Source: Bifidobacterium thermophilum (lineage in GTDB: Bacteria; Actinomycetota; Actinomycetes; Actinomycetales; Bifidobacteriaceae). Taken from it: DNA of 64,000 bases. This document shows positions 18,850 to 27,800 of this stretch, piece after piece; the stretch's first letter is position 1; each line of letters begins with the position of its first letter. The position numbers and the translations under genes were made by a program. Below the pieces are notes generated by a model. The model was not told where the DNA came from. It made no database searches and saw nothing but the letters and a program-made list of their open reading frames with translations. Location: NCBI GenBank assembly GCA_000741495.1, contig JGZV01000001.1, forward strand, positions 186,001 through 250,000, in the 5' to 3' direction.

Positions 18850-20193
18850 TCAGCGCGCGGCTTCGGTGACGAGCTTGTAGTTCGCGAACTCGCGGATGCC
18901 GAGCGGACCCATCTCGCGCCCGAACCCGGAGTTCTTCACGCCGCCGAACGGCAGTTCCGCGGAATCAGCGCCGGATTCGTTGATATAGGTCATGCCGGAT
19001 TCCAGACGATCCGCGAAGCGCAGCCCCTGCTCGTGATCGGTGGTGAACACGTAGGAGCCGAGACCGTACGGCGAATCGTTGGCGACCGCGATGGCTTCAT
19101 CCTCGCTGGACACCCGGTAGAACTGGGCGACCGGCCCGAAGAACTCCGTGCGACGAGCTGCGGAACCCTCAGGGATATCGGTCAGGATGGTCGCCGGATA
19201 GTAGGCGCCATCATGCTCGGTGCCGCCCAACACCACCTTCGCCCCGTCATCGATCGCGGCCTGCACCTGGGCGGCGAGACCGTCGGCGGCGGACGCGGAG
19301 CACAGGGGCGCGAGCTTGCGTTCCTTGGACACATTGATGAATCGCTTCAAGAATTCGTCGTACAGCGAGTCGATGATGATGAACCGCTTGGCGCCGTTGC
19401 AGATCTGGCCGCTGTTCTCGTACCGGGCGTTCGCACCGGCCTCGACCGCGGCATCCAGATTGTCGGTGCTCATGACGATGAACGCGTCATTGCCGCCCAG
19501 TTCGCACACGACCTTCTTCAACGCGGCGCCGGCCTCTTGGGCGATTGCCTTGCCGGCACGCTCGGAACCGGTCAGGGATACGCCACGGACGCGCGGGTCG
19601 GCGATGACCTTGGCGATCTGCTCGTTGGTGGCGTACACGTTGACGAACGCGCCCTTGGGGAAGCCCGCCTCGAGGAAGATCCGCTCCATCGCCGCCGACG
19701 ACTTGGGGCATAGGGACGCATGCTTGAGAATGATGGTGTTGCCGAGCATCAGATTCGGGCCGGCGAACCGAGCCACCTGATAGTACGGGTAGTTCCACGG
19801 CATCACGCCGACCAGCGGGCCGATCGGCAGGTGCCGGATGAACGCCGTGCCCGCAGCGGCGCGGTCGATCGGCTCGTCGGCGAGGAATTCAGCGGCGTGA
19901 TCAGCGTAATATTCAAGGATTTCCGCCGAGAATTCCACTTCGACAAGCGCCTCGTCCATGTTTTTGCCCATCTCGTGGTTGATGATGGTAGCAAGCTCCT
20001 GCTGCTGGTCGCGATAGGCGGCCACCGCCTTGCGCATCAGCGTCGCGCGCTGTTCGATGGTCGTGGCCCTCCCCCACGTGCGGTAGGCTTCGTCGGCGGC
20101 GTCCACCGCCGCGGCGACTTGCTCGTCGGTGAAGGTCTCAAAGCTTTCCTCGACCTGCCCGGTCGCCGGATTGGTCACTGCATATCTGCTCAT
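18850..20193 (-). CDS. NAD(P)-dependent aldehyde dehydrogenase, succinate-semialdehyde dehydrogenase type
   Basis: It oxidises an aldehyde to an acid; the GabD-like class acts on succinate semialdehyde. The 447-residue protein has MPWNYPYYQV (oxyanion Asn), the general-base Glu in CELGGNDAFIV, and the nucleophile Cys in NSGQICNGAKRFI. Compared with typical members the segment after the Cys domain entry (ERKLAPLCSAS) looks several residues short. AAAGG lies 7 nt before the ATG. With the aminotransferase at 11.5 kb it would form the classic two-step route from amine or GABA to acid. It is transcribed away from the Lrp gene, on its own transcript. Confidence 0.88.
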   Translation of the reverse strand: MSRYAVTNPATGQVEESFETFTDEQVAAAVDAADEAYRTWGRATTIEQRATLMRKAVAAYRDQQQELATIINHEMGKNMDEALVEVEFSAEILEYYADHAAEFLADEPIDRAAAGTAFIRHLPIGPLVGVMPWNYPYYQVARFAGPNLMLGNTIILKHASLCPKSSAAMERIFLEAGFPKGAFVNVYATNEQIAKVIADPRVRGVSLTGSERAGKAIAQEAGAALKKVVCELGGNDAFIVMSTDNLDAAVEAGANARYENSGQICNGAKRFIIIDSLYDEFLKRFINVSKERKLAPLCSASAADGLAAQVQAAIDDGAKVVLGGTEHDGAYYPATILTDIPEGSAARRTEFFGPVAQFYRVSSEDEAIAVANDSPYGLGSYVFTTDHEQGLRFADRLESGMTYINESGADSAELPFGGVKNSGFGREMGPLGIREFANYKLVTEAAR

Positions 20194-20227
20194 CGTGTCG
20201 CCTTTCGTTGTCGCAACTCACGCGATA

Positions 20228-20290
20228 CGCGGCCGGTCAACGATATCCATGCGATATTCGCTGCATATCGATGTTCCGGCCGCGTTTTTT
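20228..20290 (+). promoter_or_regulatory. Long inverted repeat with T-run upstream of the aldehyde dehydrogenase
   Basis: Outer arms CGCGGCCGG/CCGGCCGCG (9 bp) enclose 39 nt that contain repeated GATAT motifs, including GCGATATTCGC at 20251-20261, and are followed on the plus strand by TTTTTT. It looks like a plus-strand terminator, but no plus-strand gene precedes it. Alternatively the inner repeats are operators of the dehydrogenase starting at 20193. Confidence 0.4.
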
Positions 20291-20440
20291 GTTTGCGTTT
20301 GGCGGCATGATATGCGATTTCCGTATCATCGGCGTTACCGGGATATTGCGGGCATGCGATCAGCAGGCCTGACCAGGCGCATGTCCGACGGCCGCATTCC
20401 TGCGCAGCCGCATGCATCACCTTTTCATGCCCCGCGGATG

Positions 20441-21043
20441 TCAGTTGTATGCGTATTGCTGCTGTGCAGTCCCATCGCGCACGGCTTGCAACACCTTCCG
20501 GTATATCGGGTCGTTCGATTTCGGATAAGCGCAGTAGAATCCGACGGTCTCGCCTGTCTTCGGGTCGAAATGCACCGTCCAGATTTTCGCGATGTTGTCG
20601 CCGAGCTTGATGCCATCGCTGATGGTTGTGTTTGGCGTCCAAGAGCCGACATTCGTGAGCGTGGACATCCGATGGCTTCCGTCCAATATCCATCGGTCGT
20701 CAGCTCCGCCGGTACCACAGCTGCCACCGCCGCTTCCATCGCTGCTCCAACTCGAGCAGAAGTTCAAGACACCGGTGCCGGCATCGACAAAATACGTATA
20801 CGTGACGGTGTTGCGGCCATAGCGTTCCGCCGTCGGATTCACCTCGCCCGACGACGAGAGGAACGCCGCGATACCCAGCGTTTCCGCGCTTTTCGCATGC
20901 TCGCGATTCGCGGCGAGCCGCGCCAGCCTGACCTGGTTGTTGTAAATCGGAACCGCGATTGCTGCGAGAATCCCGATGATGATAATCACGACAAGGAGTT
21001 CGATCAGGGTAAAGCCATCTTGCTTTTTTCTCTCCCGCCACAT
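20441..21043 (-). CDS. Type IV pilin-like protein (class III signal peptide)
   Basis: A 200-residue prepilin. The basic leader MWRERKKQDG is followed by the cleavage/N-methylation site G-FTLIELLVVI and a single hydrophobic helix to IAVPIYNNQV, with Glu5 of the mature protein present, then a hydrophilic domain. The C-terminal domain is Gly/Ser-rich around FCSSWSS and has three Cys. No assembly ATPase, platform protein or prepilin peptidase is within the window, so it is an orphan here. A near-consensus promoter lies about 100 nt upstream. It could be a minor pilin, a pseudopilin of a competence-like machine, or a solo surface protein. The function is not established. Confidence 0.8.
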   Translation of the reverse strand: MWRERKKQDGFTLIELLVVIIIIGILAAIAVPIYNNQVRLARLAANREHAKSAETLGIAAFLSSSGEVNPTAERYGRNTVTYTYFVDAGTGVLNFCSSWSSDGSGGGSCGTGGADDRWILDGSHRMSTLTNVGSWTPNTTISDGIKLGDNIAKIWTVHFDPKTGETVGFYCAYPKSNDPIYRKVLQAVRDGTAQQQYAYN

Positions 21044-21141
21044 AAGACATCATCTCCAAACGCCTGGGTCTGCATCGTGGTCACGCGATGTTGACGCGGC
21101 GAAATACCCATCTTCATATCCACACCTTTGCGGATACCATA

Positions 21142-21170
21142 ATTATATCCATTGTGTGCCGGCAATTCAA
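21142..21170 (-). promoter_or_regulatory. Promoter of the pilin-like gene
   Basis: On the minus strand TTGAAT (21165-21170), a 17-nt spacer and a perfect TATAAT (21142-21147). The predicted transcript would begin about 90 nt before the pilin start. Confidence 0.6.
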
Positions 21171-21234
21171 CATGCGCCCGGGCTCCCCGCGCGCAGACCG
21201 GTCACAGGACCACGGCGAGCATGCCGCGCGTCAT

Positions 21235-22431
21235 TCACCGACTGCCATCGAAATCGGCAATCGCCTCGCGTTCCATCGCGACGAATTTGCGCACGCAGGA
21301 CTCAATCGAATACTCCTCACGCGTATGCTCGGCATAGACGGCGCCCCAACGGCCCAGCTCGTCGGGGTGGTCGATCCACCAGTCGATGCGCTGGGCGAGC
21401 ATGGCCGGATCCTGCGCTTCGAACAGCGAATGGTCATTCAGCGCGAACTGCCCTGCGGCGCTCTGCGGGGATCTGGCGATGACCGGCACAAGCCCGGATG
21501 CCATGCCTTCAAGAACACTCAGCGATTCAATGTCCACAATCGAGGGATGCACCAGCAGATCGCATGAACGCAGGAATGTGGGCATCTGCGCGTTGTCATG
21601 GAAGCCGATCGACCACCGGCCGGGCAGCAATCTCGCCGCCATCCGCCGCAGTTCATGCTGCAGCGGTCCGGTGCCGCAGATCGTCAATTCAATATCCTCG
21701 GCATGCCTGCTCAACGCGACCGCACGGATCAGCGTCGCATGATCCTTCTCGCTGGCCAGACGCCCCGATGCGACAATCCTGAACGGCCTTGGCGATGGCG
21801 AACCGGGTTCACGCTGCCGCTTGGGGGTGAATCTGGGCGAATACCCGTTGGAGATCACATGCAGTCGCTGACGATAGCCATGCGCCCGCAGCTGCGCGGC
21901 AATCATATGCGACGGCGTGTGGATATGCCGGATATGCCGGTACAGCATGCGGTCGAACAGCCAGTATATGAACGCCGACGCGCCGGGGACGTATCGCAGC
22001 GGCCCCGCCGAATACAGGACGTTCTCGGGTTGCAGGTGGAATCCGGCCGTGGCGGGGATACCCATCTCGTGTGCGGTCCGTACCGCCACACGACCGTATT
22101 TGAACGGCAGGTACACGTGGACCACATCGGCACCTTCAAATGCCTTACGCAATACCGCCGTGTCCGGCTGCGCGAACTGCATCTGCTGTTTCGCGGCGAT
22201 CCAGGAGACCAGCGGGATCCGATGTACAGGCACTGGATAGTCCGGCGAGCCGATACCGACCAAACGGACCGTATGGCCTTGCCGACGCAGCTCCCGCGCA
22301 TATTGCAACGCCGAATTCGACGTGCCGTTGCCCTCGTTGCCCGCGGTGTCGACCACCAGCGCGATGGTCAGCGGGCGGTCGGCATCGCCATTGACACCGG
22401 TCGCCCGCGTGAACTTACTACTTTGACTCAT
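21235..22431 (-). CDS. Glycosyltransferase family 4, possibly glycolipid-forming
   Basis: A GT-B, retaining glycosyltransferase of 398 residues. The N-terminal acceptor domain starts LTIALVVDTAGNEGNGTSNSALQYARELRRQGH. The C-terminal donor domain includes VASGRLASEKDH and the E-x7-E-type motif IESLSVLEGMASGLVPV, with ICGTGPLQ between. The middle segment (HTPSHMIAAQLRAHGY, VISNGYSPRF) resembles diacylglycerol glucosyltransferases that make membrane glycolipids, but this is a family impression. I chose the ATG at 22431; a TTG six codons earlier is also open. No clear ribosome site is visible. It lies just downstream of purT on the same strand. Confidence 0.8.
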   Translation of the reverse strand: MSQSSKFTRATGVNGDADRPLTIALVVDTAGNEGNGTSNSALQYARELRRQGHTVRLVGIGSPDYPVPVHRIPLVSWIAAKQQMQFAQPDTAVLRKAFEGADVVHVYLPFKYGRVAVRTAHEMGIPATAGFHLQPENVLYSAGPLRYVPGASAFIYWLFDRMLYRHIRHIHTPSHMIAAQLRAHGYRQRLHVISNGYSPRFTPKRQREPGSPSPRPFRIVASGRLASEKDHATLIRAVALSRHAEDIELTICGTGPLQHELRRMAARLLPGRWSIGFHDNAQMPTFLRSCDLLVHPSIVDIESLSVLEGMASGLVPVIARSPQSAAGQFALNDHSLFEAQDPAMLAQRIDWWIDHPDELGRWGAVYAEHTREEYSIESCVRKFVAMEREAIADFDGSR

Positions 22432-22479
22432 ACCGATATCGTAAGCCAACAGCCGGCGAAATCCGGTAGGGCACGCCTG

Positions 22480-23817
22480 CTAACGCACCGTGATGTCGAG
22501 GGCGTCAGCGACCCGACCCGCTTTGGCGCGGGCGTCGTCCGCATTGTTTCCGATGGCGAGCGCCACAGCCATACGGCGATGTCCGTGGACTTCCGGCTTG
22601 TTGAAGATTCGCAGGTTGGTGTCGGCTTCGGCGAGCGCTTGCGGCACGTTTGAAAAGACCGCACGCCCGTCGCCTTCGACGACGATGGCGTGGCTCGCGC
22701 CGACCTGTCCGCTGCCGATGGCCAGATCGACATGGCTTTCACTGACCGGAATACCGAGAATGGCACGCGCGTGGAGCGCGAATTCGCTCAGCCGTTGGGA
22801 AATCATGGTCACCATGCCGGTGTCGTGCGGACGCGGGGAGACCTCGTTGAACAGCACCGAACCGTCGGTGAGAACGAACAGTTCGACACCGAATACGCCC
22901 CAGCCGCGTTCACCGTGTGCATGGGCTTCGGCGACCAAGCCTTCAACACAACGGCGCGCTAGATCTTTCGCAATCTGCAAGGTGTCCGGGTTGACAGCCG
23001 CCGGCTGCCAGGATTCGCGGTAATCGCCGCTTTCCTGACGCTGCCCGATCGGGGTGCAGGTGACGACACCCGCGGACGAGCTGACGGTCAGTACGGTCAG
23101 CTCATAATCAAGCGGTGCGAGCGCTTCGACGATAACGCGAGAAATACCGCCTTCGCCCGCCGCACGACGACCGACCTGCGCCTCATGCCAGGCGGCGTCG
23201 ATGGCATCCGGGGTGCGTACAACAGACTGGCCGTGACCAGAAGAGCTCATAATCGGCTTGACTACGCACGGGTAGCCGACGGTTTGCGCGCCGGCACGCA
23301 GTTCCTCGAGCGACCCGGCGAAACGGTAGGGCGTGGTCGGCAGCCCCAGTTTCTCGTGGGCGAGCACACGCAGACGTTCACGGTCCATGCAGATCGCTGC
23401 GATGCCGGCGCTTGGCACGACTTGCACGCCTTGCGCGGCAATGGCGTCAAGTTCCGATGTGGCGATCGCTTCGACTTCGGGGACAACGATGTCCGGCTGG
23501 ATTTCAGCGAATAGGGCGTCCAGTTGGGTGGGGTCAGCCATGTCGAGCACACGGTATTCGTGGGCGACCTGCTGTGCCGGGGCGCCTTCGTAGCTGTCGG
23601 CGGCGCACACCCACGCGCCCAAGCGCATGAGTTCGATGGCGATTTCGCGGCCGAGCTCACCGGAGCCGAGCAGCAGGACTTTGGTGCGTGCGGCTGTGGC
23701 GGACCGGTCGAGCGGGGTGCCGAGCCGCGGGTTGGCTGGCGTGGCAGGAGCGGATTGTGATGCACTGGATGGGCTGGCGTTGACTGTGGCTTCGGCGTTA
23801 TCACTCATACCCGTCAT
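22480..23817 (-). CDS. purT: Formate-dependent phosphoribosylglycinamide formyltransferase
   Basis: PurT makes FGAR from GAR, formate and ATP, the third purine step, independently of 10-formyl-THF. The 445-residue ATP-grasp protein has LLLGSGELGREIAIELMRLG, VVPEVEAIAT, VVKPIMSSSGHGQSVV and the metal site in FNEVSPRPHDTGMVT. The N-terminal 45 residues are an Ala/Ser/Pro-rich extension absent from the E. coli protein. The first ATG (23817) is taken; a second lies at 23808. It is divergent from purC, sharing a 178-nt promoter region. Bifidobacteria release formate, which makes this route sensible. Confidence 0.95.
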   Translation of the reverse strand: MTGMSDNAEATVNASPSSASQSAPATPANPRLGTPLDRSATAARTKVLLLGSGELGREIAIELMRLGAWVCAADSYEGAPAQQVAHEYRVLDMADPTQLDALFAEIQPDIVVPEVEAIATSELDAIAAQGVQVVPSAGIAAICMDRERLRVLAHEKLGLPTTPYRFAGSLEELRAGAQTVGYPCVVKPIMSSSGHGQSVVRTPDAIDAAWHEAQVGRRAAGEGGISRVIVEALAPLDYELTVLTVSSSAGVVTCTPIGQRQESGDYRESWQPAAVNPDTLQIAKDLARRCVEGLVAEAHAHGERGWGVFGVELFVLTDGSVLFNEVSPRPHDTGMVTMISQRLSEFALHARAILGIPVSESHVDLAIGSGQVGASHAIVVEGDGRAVFSNVPQALAEADTNLRIFNKPEVHGHRRMAVALAIGNNADDARAKAGRVADALDITVR

Positions 23818-23920
23818 CTTGCCATCGGGGGGTTGTCAGAAGCTTCGCTGGCGGCGTTGCATCACATGGAGTCGAACCCGTTCGGCGCCGTGCTGTTGCA
23901 AGACGCACGCCGTGCCGCCC

Positions 23921-23942
23921 GATGTAGCCGGCGCTTGGTATC
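23921..23942 (+). promoter_or_regulatory. Shared purine promoter/operator motif before purC
   Basis: GATGTAGCCGGCG, one base, TTG, one base, TAT. The same arrangement with identical spacing lies before purF at 32892. TTG-TAT could be an extended -10, placing the 13-mer over the spacer and -35 region, about 55 nt before the purC ATG. Confidence 0.45.
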
Positions 23943-23995
23943 CTGTCCACCGTATATACCCCCAATCCATCTCGTGCTTACGAGGAAGGCGAGTC

Positions 23996-24749
23996 ATGCA
24001 GAAACTGGAAAAGCTCTATGAGGGCAAGGCCAAAAAAAATGTATGCGACCGACGATCCCGACGTCCTGTGGGTCGAATACATGAACCAGGCGACGGCCGG
24101 CAACGGCGCGAAGAAGGCGCAGATCGCCGGCAAGGGCAGCCTGAACAACCACATCACCTCCGTGATTTTCGAACTGCTCAAGGCTCGCGGCATCGACAGC
24201 CACTTCATCAAGCGCCTGTCCGACACCGAGCAGCTGGTGCGCAAGATGACTATGTACCCGCTGGAGATCATCATGCGCAACACCGCCGCCGGCTCCTTCG
24301 CCAAGCGGTACGGCGTCAAGGAAGGCACGCCGCTGAAGAAGCCGATCCTCGAATTCTGCCTGAAGTCCGATGAACTGGGCGACCCGTTCATCAACGATGA
24401 CGGCATCGTCGCCCTCGGTCTGGCTTCCGAGGACGAGCTCGCCGAGATCTCACGTCAGGCGCGCGCCGTCAACGAAGCACTCAAGGACATCTTCTCCAAG
24501 ATCGACGTGCAGCTCGTCGATTTCAAGATCGAGGAAGGCAAGACCTCCGACGGCACGATTCTGCTGGCCGACGAAATCACGCCCGACACCTGCCGTCTGT
24601 GGGATTTGAAGGATCACAGCGGCAAGATCGAGCATCTTGACAAGGATCTGTTCCGCCGCGATCTGGGCAACATCATCCCCGCATACGAGGAGATTTACAG
24701 CCGCCTCAAGCAGCTCGCCGATTCCGAAGGCGTCAAGGACGCCGAGTGA
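23996..24749 (+). pseudogene. purC: SAICAR synthase, frameshifted at an A8 run near the N-terminus
   Basis: PurC joins aspartate to CAIR in the seventh purine step. The ATG at 23996 (GAGGAAGG upstream) reads [15 protein letters not shown] run of eight A at 24032-24039 then shifts the frame. The next frame resumes at [23 protein letters not shown] and continues intact to 24749. Deleting one A gives a normal protein of about 250 residues with SFAKRYG and [12 protein letters not shown]. With A8 the protein would lose its first 13-14 residues, including part of the ATP-binding strand. Possible explanations are a base-calling error, polymerase slippage on A8 that restores the frame, or a real loss. 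Confidence 0.9.
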
Positions 24750-24754
24750 GCCCG

Positions 24755-24790
24755 GGCCCGCACCGGTTTTCCGATGCGGGCCACATTTTT
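24755..24790 (+). terminator. Terminator or attenuator between purC and purL
   Basis: Stem GGCCCGCA/TGCGGGCC with a 12-nt loop followed by ACATTTTT. It lies 5 nt after the purC stop and 85 nt before purL, so it would reduce read-through. Confidence 0.55.
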
Positions 24791-24874
24791 CGGATGCGCC
24801 GCGCAAGGCGAACACACCCACGCGACCACCTGCATCACCCATCCAACCGCCATACCAACAACAGAAGGAATACC

Positions 24875-27800
24875 GTGGTTTTTCGCGTTTATGTCGAGAA
24901 GAAGCCAGGCTTTGACGTCGAGGCCAGGCAACTGGAAAACGAGCTGAAGACGATTCTCGGGATTAAGGGGCTTACCGGCCTGCGTATCGTCAACCGGTAC
25001 GACGTCGAAGGCATCAGCCGTGAGCTGTTCAATCAGGCCACCACAACCGTGTTCAGCGAACCGCAGGTGGATAACGCCAGCGAGGAGATGCCCGATTTCG
25101 GCGACAGCGCGGTGTTCGCCGTCGAGTTCCTGCCCGGGCAGTTCGATCAGCGCGCCGATTCGGCCAGCGAGTGCATCCAGCTGATCAGCCAAGGCGAACG
25201 CCCGACCGTGCGCAGCGCCAAAGTCTACGCGTTGGAGGGCAATCTGGACGAACAGGCCGTCGAGCAGATCAAACAGTACGTAATCAACCCGGTCGAAGCC
25301 CGCGAAGCCTCCCTCGAACCGAAGAGCACCCTCAAGGTGCAGGTCGCCAAGCCGGCGAAGGTCGAGGTCATCGCCGGATTCGACGAGCTGGACGACGAAG
25401 GCCTGCAACGGTTCATCGACGAGCGGGGACTGGCGATGGATCTGGCGGATGCGAAGGTGTGCCAGGAGTATTTCCACGGCGAACACCGCGAACCGACCAT
25501 CACCGAAATCAAGGTAATCGACACCTACTGGTCCGACCACTGCCGCCACACCACCTTCGGCACGCAGCTTGACGAGGTGGATATCGATGACAATGTGGTC
25601 AAGGCCGCATTCGACAAGTACATGGCCATGCGCCATGAGCTCGGGCGCGACGGCAAGCCGGTATGCCTCATGGATATGGGCACAATCGGCGCCAAGTGGC
25701 TCAAGAAGAACGGCATCCTCAAGAATCTCGACGAATCCGAGGAAATCAACGCCTGCACCGTCAAAGTAAAGGTCGATGTGAACGGCGAGGACCAAGATTG
25801 GCTGTTCCTGTTCAAGAACGAAACCCACAACCACCCGACCGAAATCGAGCCGTTCGGTGGCGCCGCCACCTGCATCGGCGGATGCATCCGCGACCCGCTG
25901 TCGGGTCGTTCCTACGTGTATCAGGCGATGCGCGTGACCGGCGCCGGCGACCCGCGCGTCCCGGTTTCCGAAACGCTCAAGGGCAAGCTCCCCCAGCGCA
26001 AGATAGTCACCACCGCGGCCGCCGGATACTCCTCGTACGGCAACCAGATCGGTCTGGCGACCGGCCAGGTTGACGAGATCTACCATCCGGGCTATGTGGC
26101 CAAGCGCATGGAAGTCGGCGCCGTCGTGGGTGCGACCCCGGCCGACCATGTCCGCCGCGAAACCCCGACCCCCGGCGACAAGATCATCCTGCTGGGCGGG
26201 CGTACCGGCCGCGACGGCATCGGCGGCGCGACCGGCGCTTCGAAAGCGCATGACGAGGAAAGCCTTGAAAAAGACGGTGCAGAAGTCCAGAAGGGCAACG
26301 CCCCCGTCGAACGCAAGCTCCAGCGTCTGTTCCGCCGCAAGGACGCCTGCCGTCTGATCAAGCGCTGCAACGATTTCGGCGCGGGCGGCGTGTCCGTGGC
26401 AACCGGCGAGATCGCCGACGGCCTGACCATCAACCTTGATCTGGTGCCCAAGAAGTACGAAGGCCTGGACGGCACCGAACTGGCGATCTCCGAATCCCAG
26501 GAACGCATGGCCGTCGACGTGGCCGCGGACGACGTGGACGAATTCCTCGGCTATGCGCGCGAGGAGAACCTCGAAGCCACCGTTATCGCCACTGTCACCG
26601 AAGAGAAGGTCATGCGCATGACCTGGCAGGGCGACACCATCGTGAACCTGAGCCGCGCCTTCCTCGCATCCAACGGCGCGCCGAAGCATCAAACCGTGCA
26701 CGTTGAGCAGGGTGGCTCCTACACCACCCCATGGCGCGATGGCTCACTCAAGGACCGGATGCACACGCTGGTCACCGACATCAACGTGGCCTCCAACAAG
26801 GGCCTGTCCGAACGCTTCGACTCCACCATCGGCGCCGCCACCGTGCTCATGCCATTCGGCGGCAAGCGCCAGCTGACCCCAAGCATGGCCATGGTCGCCA
26901 AACTGCCCGTATTCGGCGAAACCACCACCGCCTCCGCGATGGCATGGGGCTTCAACCCGTACATCATGGAGAAGAACCAGTTCACCGGCGCCTATCTGTC
27001 CGTGGTCGAATCTCTTGCCAAGCTCGTGTCCGCCGGCTTCCGCCGCGAAGACGCCTACTTGAGCTTCCAAGAGTATTTCGGCAAGCTGCGTGACGTGCCG
27101 GAACGCTGGGGCAAGCCCGCCGCGGCGGTGCTGGGCGCCCTGATGGCGCAGGTCGACCTCGGTGTCGGCGCCATCGGCGGCAAGGATTCGATGAGCGGCA
27201 GCTTCGAGGATCTCGACGTGCCACCGACGCTTATCTCCTTCGCTGTGGCCGTCGGCAACATGCATCGCGCGACCTCCCCCGAGTTCAAGCAGGCCGGTCA
27301 CCGCATTGTGCGCATCGCTCCACGCTATGCGGCCGACGGGCTCACCCCCGACAGGGACGGCCTGCTTGAGGCAATGGACGCGGTCGAATCGCTCACCGAA
27401 TTCCATGATGCGCTTGCCGTGTCCACCCCGGGCTATGGCGCCAGTGCCGAAGCGCTATTCAAGATGACGCTCGGCAATCGCATCGGCGTCAAGCTGGACG
27501 ACACCATCGCCGTGGACGACCTGTTCACCCCGGCCTATGGCTCGTTCCTCGTTGAGCTTGATGACAATGCGAAGCTGCCGGCGGTGTCCAACCGCGTCGA
27601 AATCGGCGTAATCGGCGAGACGACCGACGCGTACGAATTCGTCGCCGGCGGCGAGCGCCTCGACCTCGACCAGGTGCAGGAGGACTGGGAATCCGCGATG
27701 GAAGGCGTCTTCCCGTACCGCTCCAAAGGCGCGGAACGCGGCAGCGTCACCGAAACCGAGGAATTCCATGCCCCGAAGAAGACCGTATACACGGGTTCCC

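Noticed and set aside
24695..26701. 668-codon open frame on the minus strand opposite purL
   Set aside because: Shadow of the long purL gene; composition mirrors the opposite strand.
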